This document shows, piece by piece, positions 8,200-17,850 of a stretch of 64,000 nucleotides of DNA. Each line of letters starts with the position of its first letter. Positions within the stretch are counted from its first letter, which is position 1. The position numbers and the translations under genes were made by a program. The notes under the pieces are model-generated. The model saw only the letters and a list, made by a program, of their open reading frames with translations, made no database searches and was not told the origin of the DNA. Source of the stretch: Parabacteroides goldsteinii DSM 19448 = WAL 12034 (GTDB lineage: Bacteria > Bacteroidota > Bacteroidia > Bacteroidales > Tannerellaceae); NCBI RefSeq assembly GCF_000969835.1, contig NZ_KQ033913.1, positions 684,859 through 748,858 on the forward strand. The letters run 5' to 3'.

Positions 8200-8694
8200 A
8201 ACTGTCATACTCTCATTTTTCTTTTGTATTGATTGAATATCAATGTGTATTTCTATGATAGTTGTTTGAAATAACTATCATGGCAACTGTCATAATCCTC
8301 ATTTAACTATCATATCTTCCTGTTTATCGAAAATATAAGGTGCCTGAATGTATTGTCGGTGAGCTATTTTACATTATATATGCTTCTTTTTTTAGTGATA
8401 TTATGGCTTTTTTTGCGGAGAATAAGCGGATTATTTCTCTGAGACCCCTATTTGAGTACCTTTTACACCCGGGTTTGAACTGTGCTGAGACCTGGGTGTA
8501 AAGGGTAAACAGACCCGGGTCTCAGCGTAAATGGGTCGTTATGTTGTTGAAAATAAACAATATACTGCGTGATAAAATGTAGGTGTGTTTATGATAGTAT
8601 GATGGTTGTGTCGATCCGTATCATCTAAACTATCATACGATGCATGGCTTTGAATATCAATTGATGAGGTTTGTGTTATGATAGTATGACAGTT
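8200..8694. repeat. Scattered AACTRTCAT words with terminal inverted repeat
   Basis: This gene-free stretch holds at least seven copies of AACT(A/G)TCAT in both orientations: 8200, 8255 (reverse), 8273, 8285, 8305, 8591 (reverse), 8628 and 8678 (reverse). The outermost pair forms an inverted repeat matching at 16 of 17 positions: 8200-8216 against the complement of 8678-8694. The copies at 8255 and 8273 form a hairpin with nine paired bases. The copies cluster at both ends of the segment and leave the middle free, where another palindrome array lies. No coding sequence was seen here. Function unknown. Confidence 0.6.
8439..8526. repeat. Palindrome array, ACCCGGGT word, 23-bp pitch
   Basis: Four imperfect palindromes are centred at about 8447.5, 8470.5, 8493.5 and 8516.5, a constant 23 bp apart. 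Their cores are GAGACCCC, ACACCCGGGTTT, AGACCTGGGTGT and AGACCCGGGTCT. Neighbouring copies also pair with each other: 8459-8476 with 8488-8505, and 8484-8497 with 8513-8526. The two hairpins share one strand and so exclude each other. The array lies about 260 bp upstream of the aspS -7 box. It could be an operator array or, if transcribed, an RNA switch; no gene directly controlled by it is obvious. Confidence 0.6.
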
Positions 8695-8788
8695 GTTTTA
8701 TGTTGAGTAATTACAAGTATCTTTAGTTTGGTTATCCTGTTTTTCTTTTAATTTCAATGAAAATATTACAGTTAATGAATATAGTATT

Positions 8789-8796
8789 ATCTTTGC
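8789..8796 (+). promoter_or_regulatory. -7 box for aspS
   Basis: TATCTTTG matches the Bacteroidetes -7 consensus and lies 94 bases upstream of the aspS start, leaving an untranslated leader of roughly 85 bases. No good -33 TTTG was seen at the usual distance. Confidence 0.5.
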
Positions 8797-8890
8797 AGAC
8801 CGGCTGCGCGTAGAGTACAATAGTATTTTACAGATACATTGTATGTATACTTTTGATTCATGGAATTAAAACAAATAAATCTTTAAAAAG

Positions 8891-10648
8891 ATGTATAGAA
8901 CAAGAACATGTGGAAACTTGCGCCTGGCAGACGAAGGTCTGGTGGTTACTTTAGCCGGATGGGTGCAGAGAACTCGTAAGATGGGCGGTATGACGTTTGT
9001 CGATCTTCGTGACCGTTATGGTATAACCCAGCTGGTATTCAATCAGGAAGTAGATGCTGATCTTTGTGAAAAAGCAAACAAACTGGGCCGTGAGTATGTG
9101 ATTCAGGTAACAGGAACTGTCAGAGAACGTTCCAGCAAGAACAAAAATATTCCGACAGGGGATATCGAACTGATTGTTTCGGAACTGAATGTACTGAATG
9201 CAGCAGTAACTCCTCCTTTCACGATCGAAGATGAAACGGATGGCGGCGACGACCTGCGTATGAAATACCGTTATCTGGACTTGCGTCGTAATGCCGTTCG
9301 TAAGAATCTGGAACTGCGCCACCGCATGGCTTTCGAAGTTCGTAACTATCTGGATAAACAGGGATTCCTGGAAGTGGAAACTCCGGTGTTGGTAAATTCA
9401 ACTCCCGAAGGTGCCCGCGACTTCGTTGTTCCTTCACGTATGAATCCGGGACAGTTCTATGCATTACCGCAGTCACCGCAGACCTTGAAGCAGTTGCTGA
9501 TGGTTTCCGGTTTCGACCGTTATTTCCAGATCGTGAAATGTTTCCGCGACGAAGACCTGCGTGCCGACCGTCAACCGGAATTTACACAGATTGACTGCGA
9601 AATGAGTTTCGTTGAGCAGGAAGATGTGTTGAATATCTTTGAAGGTATGGCAAAACATCTGTTCAAGGTAATCCGTGGCATCGAAATTAAAGAGCCGTTC
9701 CAGCGCATGACTTGGCACGATGCTATGAAATATTATGGTAGCGACAAACCCGACCTGCGTTTCGGCATGAAGTTTGTCGAATTGATGGATATCATGAAAG
9801 GTCATGGTTTCTCTGTATTCGATGATGCTGCTTATGTTGGCGGTATCTGTGCAGAAGGGGCAGCAACTTATACACGTAAACAACTGGATGCGTTGACTGA
9901 ATTCGTTAAACGTCCGCAGGTAGGAGCGAAGGGTATGGTATATGCCCGCGTAGAAGCCGATGGCAGCGTGAAGTCGAGCGTAGACAAATTCTATACACAG
10001 GAAACATTGCAACAGATGAAGGAAGCCTTCGGGGCAAAACCGGGCGACCTGATCCTGATCCTTTCAGGCGATAATGCGATGAAGACCCGCAAACAGCTTT
10101 GCGAATTGCGTCTTGAAGTGGCGAGCCAGTTGGGATTGCGCGATAAGAACAAGTTTGCTTGTCTGTGGGTGGTTGACTTCCCTCTGTTCGAGTGGAGCGA
10201 AGAAGATCAGCGTTTCTATGCTATGCACCATCCGTTCACCTCTCCGAAGCCGGAAGATATTCCGTTGCTGGATAGCGATACGGGTGCCGTACGTGCTAAT
10301 GCTTACGATATGGTTATCAATGGTGTTGAAGTGGGTGGAGGTTCTATCCGTATCCATGACAGCAAATTGCAGGATAAGATGTTTCAGTTGTTGGGATTCA
10401 CCGAAGAAAGAGCACAGTCTCAGTTCGGCTTCCTGATGAATGCTTTCAAGTATGGTGCGCCGCCTCATGGAGGTCTGGCTTATGGTCTGGACCGTTGGGT
10501 GTCTTTATTTGCCGGTCTCGATTCAATCCGCGACTGTATCGCTTTCCCAAAAAACAATTCCGGTCGCGATGTCATGCTCGATGCTCCGTCTGTTATCGAC
10601 GACGTGCAGCTGGATGAATTGTGTCTGAAAGTAGACGTAAAAGAATAA
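8891..10648 (+). CDS. aspS: Aspartyl-tRNA synthetase
   Basis: This class II synthetase charges tRNA-Asp. The 585-residue length is that of bacterial AspRS. It has an N-terminal OB-fold anticodon-binding domain ([16 protein letters not shown]...), the class II core with motif 2 in [16 protein letters not shown] (around residue 218), a bacterial GAD insertion domain (about 285-420), and motif 3 in GLAYGLDRW near residue 530. It is followed after three bases by the Nif3-family gene on the same strand, so the two are probably co-transcribed. Confidence 0.97.
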   Translation: MYRTRTCGNLRLADEGLVVTLAGWVQRTRKMGGMTFVDLRDRYGITQLVFNQEVDADLCEKANKLGREYVIQVTGTVRERSSKNKNIPTGDIELIVSELNVLNAAVTPPFTIEDETDGGDDLRMKYRYLDLRRNAVRKNLELRHRMAFEVRNYLDKQGFLEVETPVLVNSTPEGARDFVVPSRMNPGQFYALPQSPQTLKQLLMVSGFDRYFQIVKCFRDEDLRADRQPEFTQIDCEMSFVEQEDVLNIFEGMAKHLFKVIRGIEIKEPFQRMTWHDAMKYYGSDKPDLRFGMKFVELMDIMKGHGFSVFDDAAYVGGICAEGAATYTRKQLDALTEFVKRPQVGAKGMVYARVEADGSVKSSVDKFYTQETLQQMKEAFGAKPGDLILILSGDNAMKTRKQLCELRLEVASQLGLRDKNKFACLWVVDFPLFEWSEEDQRFYAMHHPFTSPKPEDIPLLDSDTGAVRANAYDMVINGVEVGGGSIRIHDSKLQDKMFQLLGFTEERAQSQFGFLMNAFKYGAPPHGGLAYGLDRWVSLFAGLDSIRDCIAFPKNNSGRDVMLDAPSVIDDVQLDELCLKVDVKE

Positions 10649-10651
10649 ATT

Positions 10652-11749
10652 ATGATACGGATAAAGGATGTTCTGAAAGAATTGGAGCAATACGCTCCGT
10701 TGCCATTGCAGGAAAGCTTTGACAATGCAGGTGTGCAGGTAGGTGATGTGAACCAGCTTGCCACCGGTGCGCTTCTTTGCCTGGACGTTACCGAAGAGGT
10801 GGTCGACGAGGCGATAGAAATGGGGTGTAACCTGATTATTTCACATCATCCTTTAGCCTTTAAAGCATTCAAGTCGTTGACCGGTTCCACTTATATCGAG
10901 CGATGTATGATAAAGGCATGCAAGTATGACCTGGTGATCTATGCCGCCCATACCAACCTCGATAATGCTGCCGGAGGTGTTAACTTCCGTTTGGCGGAAC
11001 TGATCGGACTGGAAAATGTACGTGTGCTGAGTCCTCAGAAAGGAGCCTTGCTGAAACTGGTTACTTTCGTGCCCGAGGTGTATGCGGAGTTGGTACGGAC
11101 TACCTTGTTCAATGCCGGTGCCGGCACTGTCGGTGCTTATGATTCATGCAGCTTCAATCTGGCAGGCAAGGGGACTTTCCGTGCCGGAGAGGGTACAAAT
11201 CCGTTTTGTGGTGAAGTGGGAGAGTTGCATGTGGAGCGCGAAATCCGCATCGAAACGATATTACCTGCTTTTCGTAAATCGACGATTACACGCGCCCTGC
11301 TTTCGGTCCATCCGTACGAAGAACCTGTGTTCGATTTCTATCCTTTGAATAATACCTGGGACCAGGTCGGTTCGGGGATAGTGGGAGAGTTGCCCGAAGA
11401 AGAGGACGAGTTGGTTTTTCTGCAACGGATAAAAGACCTCTTTCAGGTCGGTTGCGTGAAGCATTCGGCCTTTACAGGCAAGCCGATACGTGAAGTGGCC
11501 TTGTGTGGCGGCAGTGGTGCATTCCTGATAAAAGATGCGATAGCCTACGGTGCGGACGTGTTCATTACAGGTGAGGCCAAATACAATGACTTTTATGATG
11601 TAGAGGATCGTATTCTGCTGGCTGTAATAGGCCATTATGAATCCGAAGTATGTACAAAAGACATCTTTTATAACATAATATCGAAAAAATTCCCTACCTT
11701 TGCCGTACATTTTTCGAATGTTAATTCAAACCCGGTAAAATATTTATAG
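10652..11749 (+). CDS. Nif3-like dinuclear metal centre protein
   Basis: This is a member of the Nif3/YqfO (DUF34) family, hexameric proteins with a two-metal site; the physiological reaction is not settled, and the label 'GTP cyclohydrolase I type 2 homologue' is only loosely supported. The 365-residue length is that of the long form, which has an extra central PII-like domain (about 125-230) between the two halves of the Nif3 fold. Visible metal-site motifs are ISHHPL (about residue 64) and AHTN (about 97) in the first half, and GHYESE near the C-terminus. It lies three bases after aspS and one base before the zinc-ribbon gene, a neighbourhood also seen in other bacteria with a C4-zinc-ribbon partner. 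Confidence 0.9.
   Translation: MIRIKDVLKELEQYAPLPLQESFDNAGVQVGDVNQLATGALLCLDVTEEVVDEAIEMGCNLIISHHPLAFKAFKSLTGSTYIERCMIKACKYDLVIYAAHTNLDNAAGGVNFRLAELIGLENVRVLSPQKGALLKLVTFVPEVYAELVRTTLFNAGAGTVGAYDSCSFNLAGKGTFRAGEGTNPFCGEVGELHVEREIRIETILPAFRKSTITRALLSVHPYEEPVFDFYPLNNTWDQVGSGIVGELPEEEDELVFLQRIKDLFQVGCVKHSAFTGKPIREVALCGGSGAFLIKDAIAYGADVFITGEAKYNDFYDVEDRILLAVIGHYESEVCTKDIFYNIISKKFPTFAVHFSNVNSNPVKYL
11695..11702 (+). promoter_or_regulatory. Possible internal -7 box for the zinc-ribbon gene
   Basis: TACCTTTG inside the end of the Nif3-like gene matches the -7 consensus and lies 48 bases before the next start codon. It may give the downstream gene extra transcription. Without a -33 element the call is tentative. 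Confidence 0.3.
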
Positions 11750-11750
11750 A

Positions 11751-12515
11751 ATGGCTACAGATAAACAATCAGCTGAAAAAGAGTATACAGTTGAAGAAAA
11801 GCTTTCTACGCTTTATCAACTTCAGACGATGATGACTGAAATTGATAAGATCAAAACGCTTCGTGGAGAGCTTCCCCTGGAAGTTCAGGACCTGGAAGAT
11901 GAGATTGCAGGATTGGAAACCCGTCTTCAGAACTATCAGTCGGAGATCCAGGATTATGAGAGTGCTGTTGTTGAACAGAAACACAGAATTACAGAATCTA
12001 CCGGACTGATCGAGAGATATAAATCGCAACTGGATAACGTGCGCAACAACCGCGAATTTGATAACCTGTCAAAGGAAATCGAATTCCAGGGACTTGAAAT
12101 CGAATTTTCTGAAAAGAAGATCCGCGAATTCGGCGAAGCGATTAACCATAAGAAAGAAGAGATTGCCCAGCTTACCGAAAGACTGGACGGCCGTAAGGCT
12201 GACCTGGTTCAGAAAAAAAGTGAACTGGAAGAAATCATTTCTGAAACAAAGCAGGAAGAAGAAAGACTGCGCGAAAAGGCTAAAAAACTGGAAACAACAA
12301 TCGAACCCCGTTTGCTGACTGCATTCAAGCGTATCCGTAAAGGTGCCCGCAACGGTTTGGCTGTCGTTTATATCCAGCGTGATGCCTGCGGCGGTTGCTT
12401 CAACAAGATTCCGCCTCAGAAACAGATGGATATCAAGTTGCGTAAGAAAGTGATCGTTTGCGAATATTGCGGACGTATCATGATCGACCCGGAACTGGCA
12501 GGTATAGAAGATTAA
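11751..12515 (+). CDS. Coiled-coil protein with C4 zinc ribbon (CT398 type)
   Basis: The 254-residue protein has a long coiled-coil from about residue 30 to 195 (heptad-rich Glu/Lys/Leu) followed by a zinc ribbon whose ligands are in DACGGCFNKI and VCEYCGRI near residues 213-246. This is the arrangement of the DUF164/CT398 family, whose Chlamydia member was reported to bind the flagellar-type FliH and RpoN; the role in Bacteroidetes is unknown. It is often next to a Nif3 homologue, as here. Cytoplasmic by sequence. The CT398 link to RpoN is worth noting in a window full of sigma-54 promoters, but nothing here shows a connection. Confidence 0.85.
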   Translation: MATDKQSAEKEYTVEEKLSTLYQLQTMMTEIDKIKTLRGELPLEVQDLEDEIAGLETRLQNYQSEIQDYESAVVEQKHRITESTGLIERYKSQLDNVRNNREFDNLSKEIEFQGLEIEFSEKKIREFGEAINHKKEEIAQLTERLDGRKADLVQKKSELEEIISETKQEEERLREKAKKLETTIEPRLLTAFKRIRKGARNGLAVVYIQRDACGGCFNKIPPQKQMDIKLRKKVIVCEYCGRIMIDPELAGIED

Positions 12516-12536
12516 AATTACATCTATAATTTTTAA

Positions 12537-12612
12537 GGCACGGATTACACGGATTAACACGGTTCTTATTTGATTAGACTGTGGAATCTGCGTAATCCGT
12601 GCCTGATTTTTT
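12537..12612 (+). repeat. CACGGATT-type hairpin, probable terminator
   Basis: GGCACGGATTAC at 12537-12548 pairs with GTAATCCGTGCC at 12592-12603, and a TGATTTTTTT run follows. The left arm also contains a repeated CACGGATTA unit. The T-run suggests it ends the aspS transcript. Its plan (repeated CACGGATT arm, central TTCTTATTT, complementary arm) resembles the hairpin at 42157-42271, so both look like members of one dispersed family. Confidence 0.65.
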
Positions 12613-12619
12613 TGTACCA

Positions 12620-13960
12620 ATGAGGAATATTGTCCGTACATACATAGAGAAACAACAGTTGTTGTCCGGTGACGGGCCTGTGCTGGTTGGTTTGAGTGGG
12701 GGAGCCGATTCGGTTGCCTTGCTTGCTTTGCTTGTGCAGCTCGATTATCCTTGTGTCGCCCTGCATTGTAATTTTCATCTGCGCGGCGACGAGTCTGTCC
12801 GCGATGAACAGTTTGCCCGGGAGATGGCACGTACACTGGATGTTCCTTTCTATAAAATAGACTTTGATACTACGGCTTATGGAGTCGAACATCATCTTTC
12901 TATCGAGATGGCGGCCCGCGAACTGCGTTATAACTGGTTTGAAGAGATGAGGCTGCGTTTGGGTGCACAAGCGATTGCCGTGGCCCATCATCGCGACGAC
13001 AGTGTGGAAACCGTATTGATGAACCTGGTCCGTGGCACAGGAATCCGTGGGGTGGGAGGGATCCGGCCTAAAAACGGTTATGTGGTGCGCCCTTTGCTGG
13101 CTGTCAGCCGTAGCGAGATACTGGATTGGCTTGCTGAACAGCAGCTATCTTATGTAACCGACAGCACGAACTTGTCGGATGCCTATACACGTAACTTTAT
13201 CCGTCTGCGTGTACTTCCTTTGCTGGAAGAGTTGAATCCTTCTGTAAAAGCGGCTATTGCGCGTACAGCCGATCATCTGGCCGAAACAGAGGCTATCTAT
13301 CTGCATGTGGTGGAAAAGGCGCGCCGGGAATTGGTGAAAGAAGATCTCCGTATCCCGATTGCCCGCCTGATGGAGTATCCTTCTCCGGCAACGATCCTGT
13401 ATGAATTGCTGAAACCTTACGGTTTTATCCGGCAGGTGGCCGACGATGTGTTCCGTTCGCTGACGGGAGAATCGGGCAAAATGTTCTACTCGACCGACTA
13501 TCGCTTGCTGAAAGACCGTGAATATTTGCTGCTTTCGCCTGTAAAGAAAGAAGAAGAGCAGGAATATACTTTTACCGCAGATGATATCGTAGAAGAGGTC
13601 TGGCGGGGTCCGGTTGAACTTTCTTTCTTTAAATCTGTTATTACTACTGACTTCTGTTTCCGGAAGGATAAACGTATCGCCTATTTTGATTACGACAAAC
13701 TCTCGTTTCCCCTGACACTTCGTAAATGGAAAGAAGGTGATTGGTTTATTCCCTTTGGAATGAAAGGCCGTAAGAAACTGAGCGATTATTTCTCAGATCA
13801 TAAATTCAGCCGCATGGACAAAGAGCAGACATGGCTCCTTTGTAGCGGTGAAAACATCCTCTGGATTGTGGGAGAGCGCTCTGACAATCGTTTTTGTATC
13901 GACAAAACGACTAAGAGTGTGCTGGTTGTGAATTTTTTTTCGACAAAAATAATAGAATAA
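12620..13960 (+). CDS. tilS: tRNA(Ile)-lysidine synthetase
   Basis: TilS converts C34 of tRNA-Ile(CAT) to lysidine, so that the tRNA reads AUA and is charged with Ile; it is essential in most bacteria. The N-terminal PP-loop ATPase motif is GLSGGADSVAL (about residues 22-32). Conserved HHRDDSVET and the TDSTN segment follow, and the C-terminal region carries the TilS substrate-binding domains. With the ATG at 12620 it has 446 residues. The frame is open seven codons further upstream (12599), but that start lies inside the terminator hairpin, so 12620 is preferred. Confidence 0.95.
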   Translation: MRNIVRTYIEKQQLLSGDGPVLVGLSGGADSVALLALLVQLDYPCVALHCNFHLRGDESVRDEQFAREMARTLDVPFYKIDFDTTAYGVEHHLSIEMAARELRYNWFEEMRLRLGAQAIAVAHHRDDSVETVLMNLVRGTGIRGVGGIRPKNGYVVRPLLAVSRSEILDWLAEQQLSYVTDSTNLSDAYTRNFIRLRVLPLLEELNPSVKAAIARTADHLAETEAIYLHVVEKARRELVKEDLRIPIARLMEYPSPATILYELLKPYGFIRQVADDVFRSLTGESGKMFYSTDYRLLKDREYLLLSPVKKEEEQEYTFTADDIVEEVWRGPVELSFFKSVITTDFCFRKDKRIAYFDYDKLSFPLTLRKWKEGDWFIPFGMKGRKKLSDYFSDHKFSRMDKEQTWLLCSGENILWIVGERSDNRFCIDKTTKSVLVVNFFSTKIIE

Positions 13961-13973
13961 TTAAAAATGTTCT

Positions 13974-13981
13974 TACATTTG
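13974..13981 (+). promoter_or_regulatory. Possible -7 box for rho
   Basis: TACATTTG fits TAnnTTTG and lies about 170 bases before the rho start. A leader of about 160 bases would leave room for Rho autoregulation, which is known in other bacteria, but no specific structure was identified here. Confidence 0.4.
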
Positions 13982-14149
13982 CAAAGATTTGCTCCGCAGA
14001 TGTGTTACTAATGATTCAAATTAGCTAAACAATCCGGTTTTTTACATTGAAATTTTTATTATCAAAAACTATTAAGATACAATGATAGCGGTAATGCACG
14101 TATTGTATAATCTTTTATCGTGTACCGTTTTATTTACTCACTTCTCAAT

Positions 14150-16177
14150 ATGCAGAAATATAACATTCTAGAACTAAATGAAAAACTCCTTCCTGAATTG
14201 CAGAGTATAGCGGAAGAGTTGGGAATTAAGAAAATAAGTTCTTTGAAAAAAGAAGAACTTGTTTATCGCATTCTTGATGAACAGGCTATCTCATACGCAG
14301 GTCAACAGGCAGAAAAGGAGAAAGAAAAAGAAGCTAAGAAGGCTGAAAAGCAGACAAAAGCAAAGAAACCTTCTAAAACGGCTGCTGCAAAAGCGCCGAA
14401 GGCTGAAAGCAAACCGAAAGCTGTAAAAGCTGAAGCTGCTGAGGTTGCCGCCCCTAAAGCCACGCAACCCGTTGAAGAAAAGCAGGCAGCTGTAGTTGCA
14501 GAAAAAAAGGAACAACCCGAACGTAAGAAAAGAGTACGTATTGAAAAGAAGGAAAAAGTAGCTGGTGCAGTTGCTCCGGCTAATCAGACGGACGAAGTGA
14601 AAGTTTCGAAAACTCCTCAGACTGTCACAACGGAAGTGGTTGTAGAAAAGCCTTTATTACCTCCGGTTGTAGTTGAAGGCGCTCCCGAAGAGTTGCCGGT
14701 AGTCGAAACGGCTCCCGTAGCTCCGGCGTCCCCCGCAGAACCGGTCGTTGAAAAGGCTTCGGAAGTACCGGCAGCAGAGGCTCCGGCAGCGAACGAACCT
14801 AAAAGGGTTGTATTCAGACACCCGGACACCAAGTCGGTTCTCGACCAACTCTTCCCGTTCTCTCCTTCACCTGCCAAACAGGAAAAAGCTGCACCGCAGC
14901 AGCCTGAACCGCAGGCCGCTCCGCAACCGCAGCAACAGAACACGCCCCGTCAGAATAACAACAACAGACAGAACAACCAGAATAACAACCACAATAATCA
15001 GCGCAACAATAACAATAATAATGCATCGCAGGAAAAGCAATACGAGTTTGACGGTATCCTGATCGGTACAGGCGTATTGGAAATGATGCAGGATGGTTAT
15101 GGTTTTCTGCGTTCTTCCGATTATAACTATCTGACTTCACCGGACGATATTTATGTATCGCAGTCGCAGATCAAACTGTTCGGACTGAAGACTGGTGACG
15201 TGGTGGAAGGTGCTATCCGTCCGCCGAAGGAAGGTGAAAAATATTTCCCGCTGGTAAAAGTGGACAAGATCAACGGCCGTTCGCCGGAAGAAGTGCGCGA
15301 CCGCGTTCCTTTCGATCATCTGACACCGCTTTTCCCGGATGAAAAATTCATGCTTACAGCACGCAAGGCTCCGAAAGTATACGACAATATCGCCGTTCGC
15401 GTAGTCGACCTGTTCTCGCCGATCGGTAAAGGACAGCGTGGTCTGATCGTAGCACAGCCTAAGACCGGTAAAACCATGTTGCTGAAAGATATCGCCAATG
15501 CGATTGCAGCAAACCATCCGGAAGTATATATGATCATCCTGTTGATTGACGAACGTCCGGAGGAAGTAACCGATATGGCTCGTAGCGTCGATGCGGAAGT
15601 GATCGCTTCTACTTTCGACGAACCGGCAGAACGCCACGTAAAGATTGCCGAAATCGTTTTGAACAAGGCAAAACGTATGGTTGAATGCGGTCACGATGTA
15701 GTGATCCTGTTAGATTCCATTACTCGTCTGGCACGTGCTTATAACACAGTTCAGCCGGCTTCCGGTAAGGTTCTTTCCGGTGGTGTGGATGCGAACGCAT
15801 TACAGAAGCCGAAACGTTTCTTTGGTGCAGCCCGTAATATCGAAAACGGCGGTAGCCTGACGATTCTGGCAACAGCATTGACCGAGACTGGTTCTAAGAT
15901 GGACGATGTGATCTTTGAAGAGTTCAAGGGTACAGGTAATATGGAATTGCAGTTGGATCGCAAGCTGTCCAACAAACGTATTTATCCGGCTGTCGACATT
16001 ACTGCTTCAAGTACTCGTCGCGACGACCTGTTGCAGGATGAAAGTACATTGAACCGTATGTGGATCCTTCGTAAATATCTGTCGGATATGAACTCGATCG
16101 AAGCGATGGAGTTTGTAAAGAAACGTATGGAACAGACTTATGACAATATGGAGTTCCTGGCTTCCATGAACGGATAA
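14150..16177 (+). CDS. rho: Transcription termination factor Rho with long disordered insert
   Basis: Rho is the hexameric RNA-dependent ATPase that ends transcription. The ATG at 14150 gives 675 residues, much longer than the 419 of E. coli Rho. A Rho-N domain (residues 1-45) is followed by about 230 residues of low complexity, first Lys/Ala/Glu/Pro-rich and then Asn/Gln-rich (DNA about 14930-15030), before the RNA-binding cold-shock domain (GYGFLRS) and the ATPase core with P-loop PKTGKT and Walker [10 protein letters not shown]. Such inserts are typical of Bacteroidetes Rho; in B. thetaiotaomicron the disordered region was reported to drive phase separation and to matter for gut fitness. 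An earlier GTG at 14120 is open but begins with non-conserved sequence. Confidence 0.96.
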   Translation: MQKYNILELNEKLLPELQSIAEELGIKKISSLKKEELVYRILDEQAISYAGQQAEKEKEKEAKKAEKQTKAKKPSKTAAAKAPKAESKPKAVKAEAAEVAAPKATQPVEEKQAAVVAEKKEQPERKKRVRIEKKEKVAGAVAPANQTDEVKVSKTPQTVTTEVVVEKPLLPPVVVEGAPEELPVVETAPVAPASPAEPVVEKASEVPAAEAPAANEPKRVVFRHPDTKSVLDQLFPFSPSPAKQEKAAPQQPEPQAAPQPQQQNTPRQNNNNRQNNQNNNHNNQRNNNNNNASQEKQYEFDGILIGTGVLEMMQDGYGFLRSSDYNYLTSPDDIYVSQSQIKLFGLKTGDVVEGAIRPPKEGEKYFPLVKVDKINGRSPEEVRDRVPFDHLTPLFPDEKFMLTARKAPKVYDNIAVRVVDLFSPIGKGQRGLIVAQPKTGKTMLLKDIANAIAANHPEVYMIILLIDERPEEVTDMARSVDAEVIASTFDEPAERHVKIAEIVLNKAKRMVECGHDVVILLDSITRLARAYNTVQPASGKVLSGGVDANALQKPKRFFGAARNIENGGSLTILATALTETGSKMDDVIFEEFKGTGNMELQLDRKLSNKRIYPAVDITASSTRRDDLLQDESTLNRMWILRKYLSDMNSIEAMEFVKKRMEQTYDNMEFLASMNG

Positions 16178-16231
16178 TTCATTCGGAATCAAAGAAAATA
16201 TATCGAAAGTCCCATAGGATTTTTTAATTAG

Positions 16232-16260
16232 CCCGGAGTTTTCTTGACTCCGGGTTTTTT
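16232..16260 (+). terminator. Terminator of rho
   Basis: CCCGGAGT at 16232-16239 pairs with ACTCCGGG at 16247-16254, followed by TTTTTT. It is a compact intrinsic terminator, about 55 bases after the rho stop. Confidence 0.9.
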
Positions 16261-16283
16261 ATGCTGAAGGGGAATATGCGGAT

Positions 16284-16311
16284 AAATAAAAACCCCAAGC
16301 ATGGCTCGGGG
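16284..16311 (-). terminator. Terminator of the DEAD-box helicase gene
   Basis: Read on the minus strand, CCCCGAGC and GCTTGGGG (16304-16311 and 16293-16300) form a stem around CAT followed by TTTTTATTT. It lies 60 bases after the end of the leftward helicase gene, back to back with the rho terminator. Confidence 0.85.
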
Positions 16312-16371
16312 CTATTTTCAGAAGTCTCTATGAGGCTATTCTATTTGTCTGTATTGTATTTCGATAGATTA

Positions 16372-17667
16372 TTAAGATTCTTTCCGGGGCCTTCCGCGGC
16401 GGTTGCCGCTTTTGGGGTTGCCTCCCGGACGTTTGTTTCCGGGGTTTCTTCCTCCGTTATTACCATCTTTCCGGGGACGTCCGCGTCCGCGGCGCATGTT
16501 TCCGTACTTTTCAGGTTCGTATAGCGGGGTTTCGCCGAACTTCGGGTCGATAGGAATCTTATAAACTTCTTTTTCCAGGAAGTCTTCAATACGTTTGAAT
16601 TGTGCCTGCTCTTCAATGCTGATGAATGTGATGGCTAATCCTTCGCCTCCGGTACCACGGGCGGTACGGCCGATGCGGTGTACGTAATCTTCCGGGTCGT
16701 GGGGGATATCGTAGTTAATCACCAGTTTGATGTCGTTGATGTCGATACCGCGCGAAACAACATCGGTTGCCACCAGTATATCGATATGTCCGTTCTTGAA
16801 TTCTTTCATTACTTCCTCGCGCTGCGACTGCTCCAGGTCGGAGTGCATGGCAGCTACATTGAACTTCATCCGTTTCAGGGTGGAGGCAAGTTCTTTCACT
16901 TTCATTTTGGAGGAAGAGAAAATAATGACACGCTGCGGGCGGCTTTGCAGGAACAGGTCTTCGAGTATCTTTAGCTTCTGAGGATCATAGCAGATATAGG
17001 CCGTCTGCATAATTGTTTCGGGAGGACGTGAGATGGCTATTTTGACTTCTTCGGGATTCTTCAGGATTGTTTTTGCTAACGTCCGGATTTTGGGAGGCAT
17101 GGTAGCCGAGAACATGATAGTCTGACAAGTAGGAGGCAGTTGTTTGTATACCTGCATGATGTCGTCGTAAAATCCCATATCCAGCATACGGTCTGCTTCA
17201 TCCAGTACAAAATAGGAAACCTGTGAAAGGTCTACCGTTCCCAGTTTCAGGTGGGACAACAAACGTCCCGGAGTGGCGATAACAATATCGGCCCCCATTT
17301 CCATACCACGCTTCTGTTGCTCCCAGGCAACTCCGTCGGTACCACCGTATACGGCCACAGCCGATACCGGAACAAAATATGTAAAACCTTCGATCTGCTG
17401 GTCTATCTGCTGGGCCAACTCGCGGGTTGGAGCCATGATAACTGCATTGACCGCATTGTCAGGATGATTGCCTTTACTTAATTGATTAATTAATGGCAGC
17501 ACGTAGGCTGCTGTTTTCCCTGTACCGGTTTGTGCGCAGGCAATAATATCCTTCCCTTCTAAAATAACAGGAATCGTTAATTCCTGTACAGGAGTTGTAT
17601 CCTGAAAATTCATAGCATCGAGTCCGTCCAATACGGCCTCTTCTAAATCCAATTCGTCAAATCTCAT
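16372..17667 (-). CDS. DEAD-box RNA helicase
   Basis: This ATP-dependent RNA helicase has 431 residues and the full DEAD-box set: the Q motif (near FQDTTPVQ), motif I AQTGTGKT (about 42-49), motif II VLDEAD, motif III SAT, and motif VI HRIGRTAR. The last 60 residues are Arg/Gly/Lys/Pro-rich (RGRGRPRKDG, NRRGRPRK), which suggests a basic RNA-binding tail with AT-hook-like repeats, common in RhlE-type helicases of Bacteroidetes. It probably acts in ribosome assembly or RNA turnover, but the exact role cannot be assigned. It has its own terminator and faces away from the kinase gene at 17851. Confidence 0.93.
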   Translation of the reverse strand: MRFDELDLEEAVLDGLDAMNFQDTTPVQELTIPVILEGKDIIACAQTGTGKTAAYVLPLINQLSKGNHPDNAVNAVIMAPTRELAQQIDQQIEGFTYFVPVSAVAVYGGTDGVAWEQQKRGMEMGADIVIATPGRLLSHLKLGTVDLSQVSYFVLDEADRMLDMGFYDDIMQVYKQLPPTCQTIMFSATMPPKIRTLAKTILKNPEEVKIAISRPPETIMQTAYICYDPQKLKILEDLFLQSRPQRVIIFSSSKMKVKELASTLKRMKFNVAAMHSDLEQSQREEVMKEFKNGHIDILVATDVVSRGIDINDIKLVINYDIPHDPEDYVHRIGRTARGTGGEGLAITFISIEEQAQFKRIEDFLEKEVYKIPIDPKFGETPLYEPEKYGNMRRGRGRPRKDGNNGGRNPGNKRPGGNPKSGNRRGRPRKES

Positions 17668-17813
17668 CTTCTATCATTAAATTCTCCGTAAAGGTAAATA
17701 ATATTTGTCAAATTCTACAATAGTAACACCGGCTCTTGTAACAATTGTCCTGTAAATTTCTGTAAGCGTTGAAAATTGATATATCTATATAGTGGGGTAA
17801 CATAAAAAATTAA

Positions 17814-17821
17814 TATCTTTG
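17814..17821 (+). promoter_or_regulatory. -7 box for the PAS histidine kinase
   Basis: TATCTTTG fits the Bacteroidetes -7 consensus 29 bases upstream of the kinase start codon. No convincing -33 box was seen. Confidence 0.45.
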
Positions 17822-17850
17822 CCCACATTGGAAAAATAGCGAGTTATATT

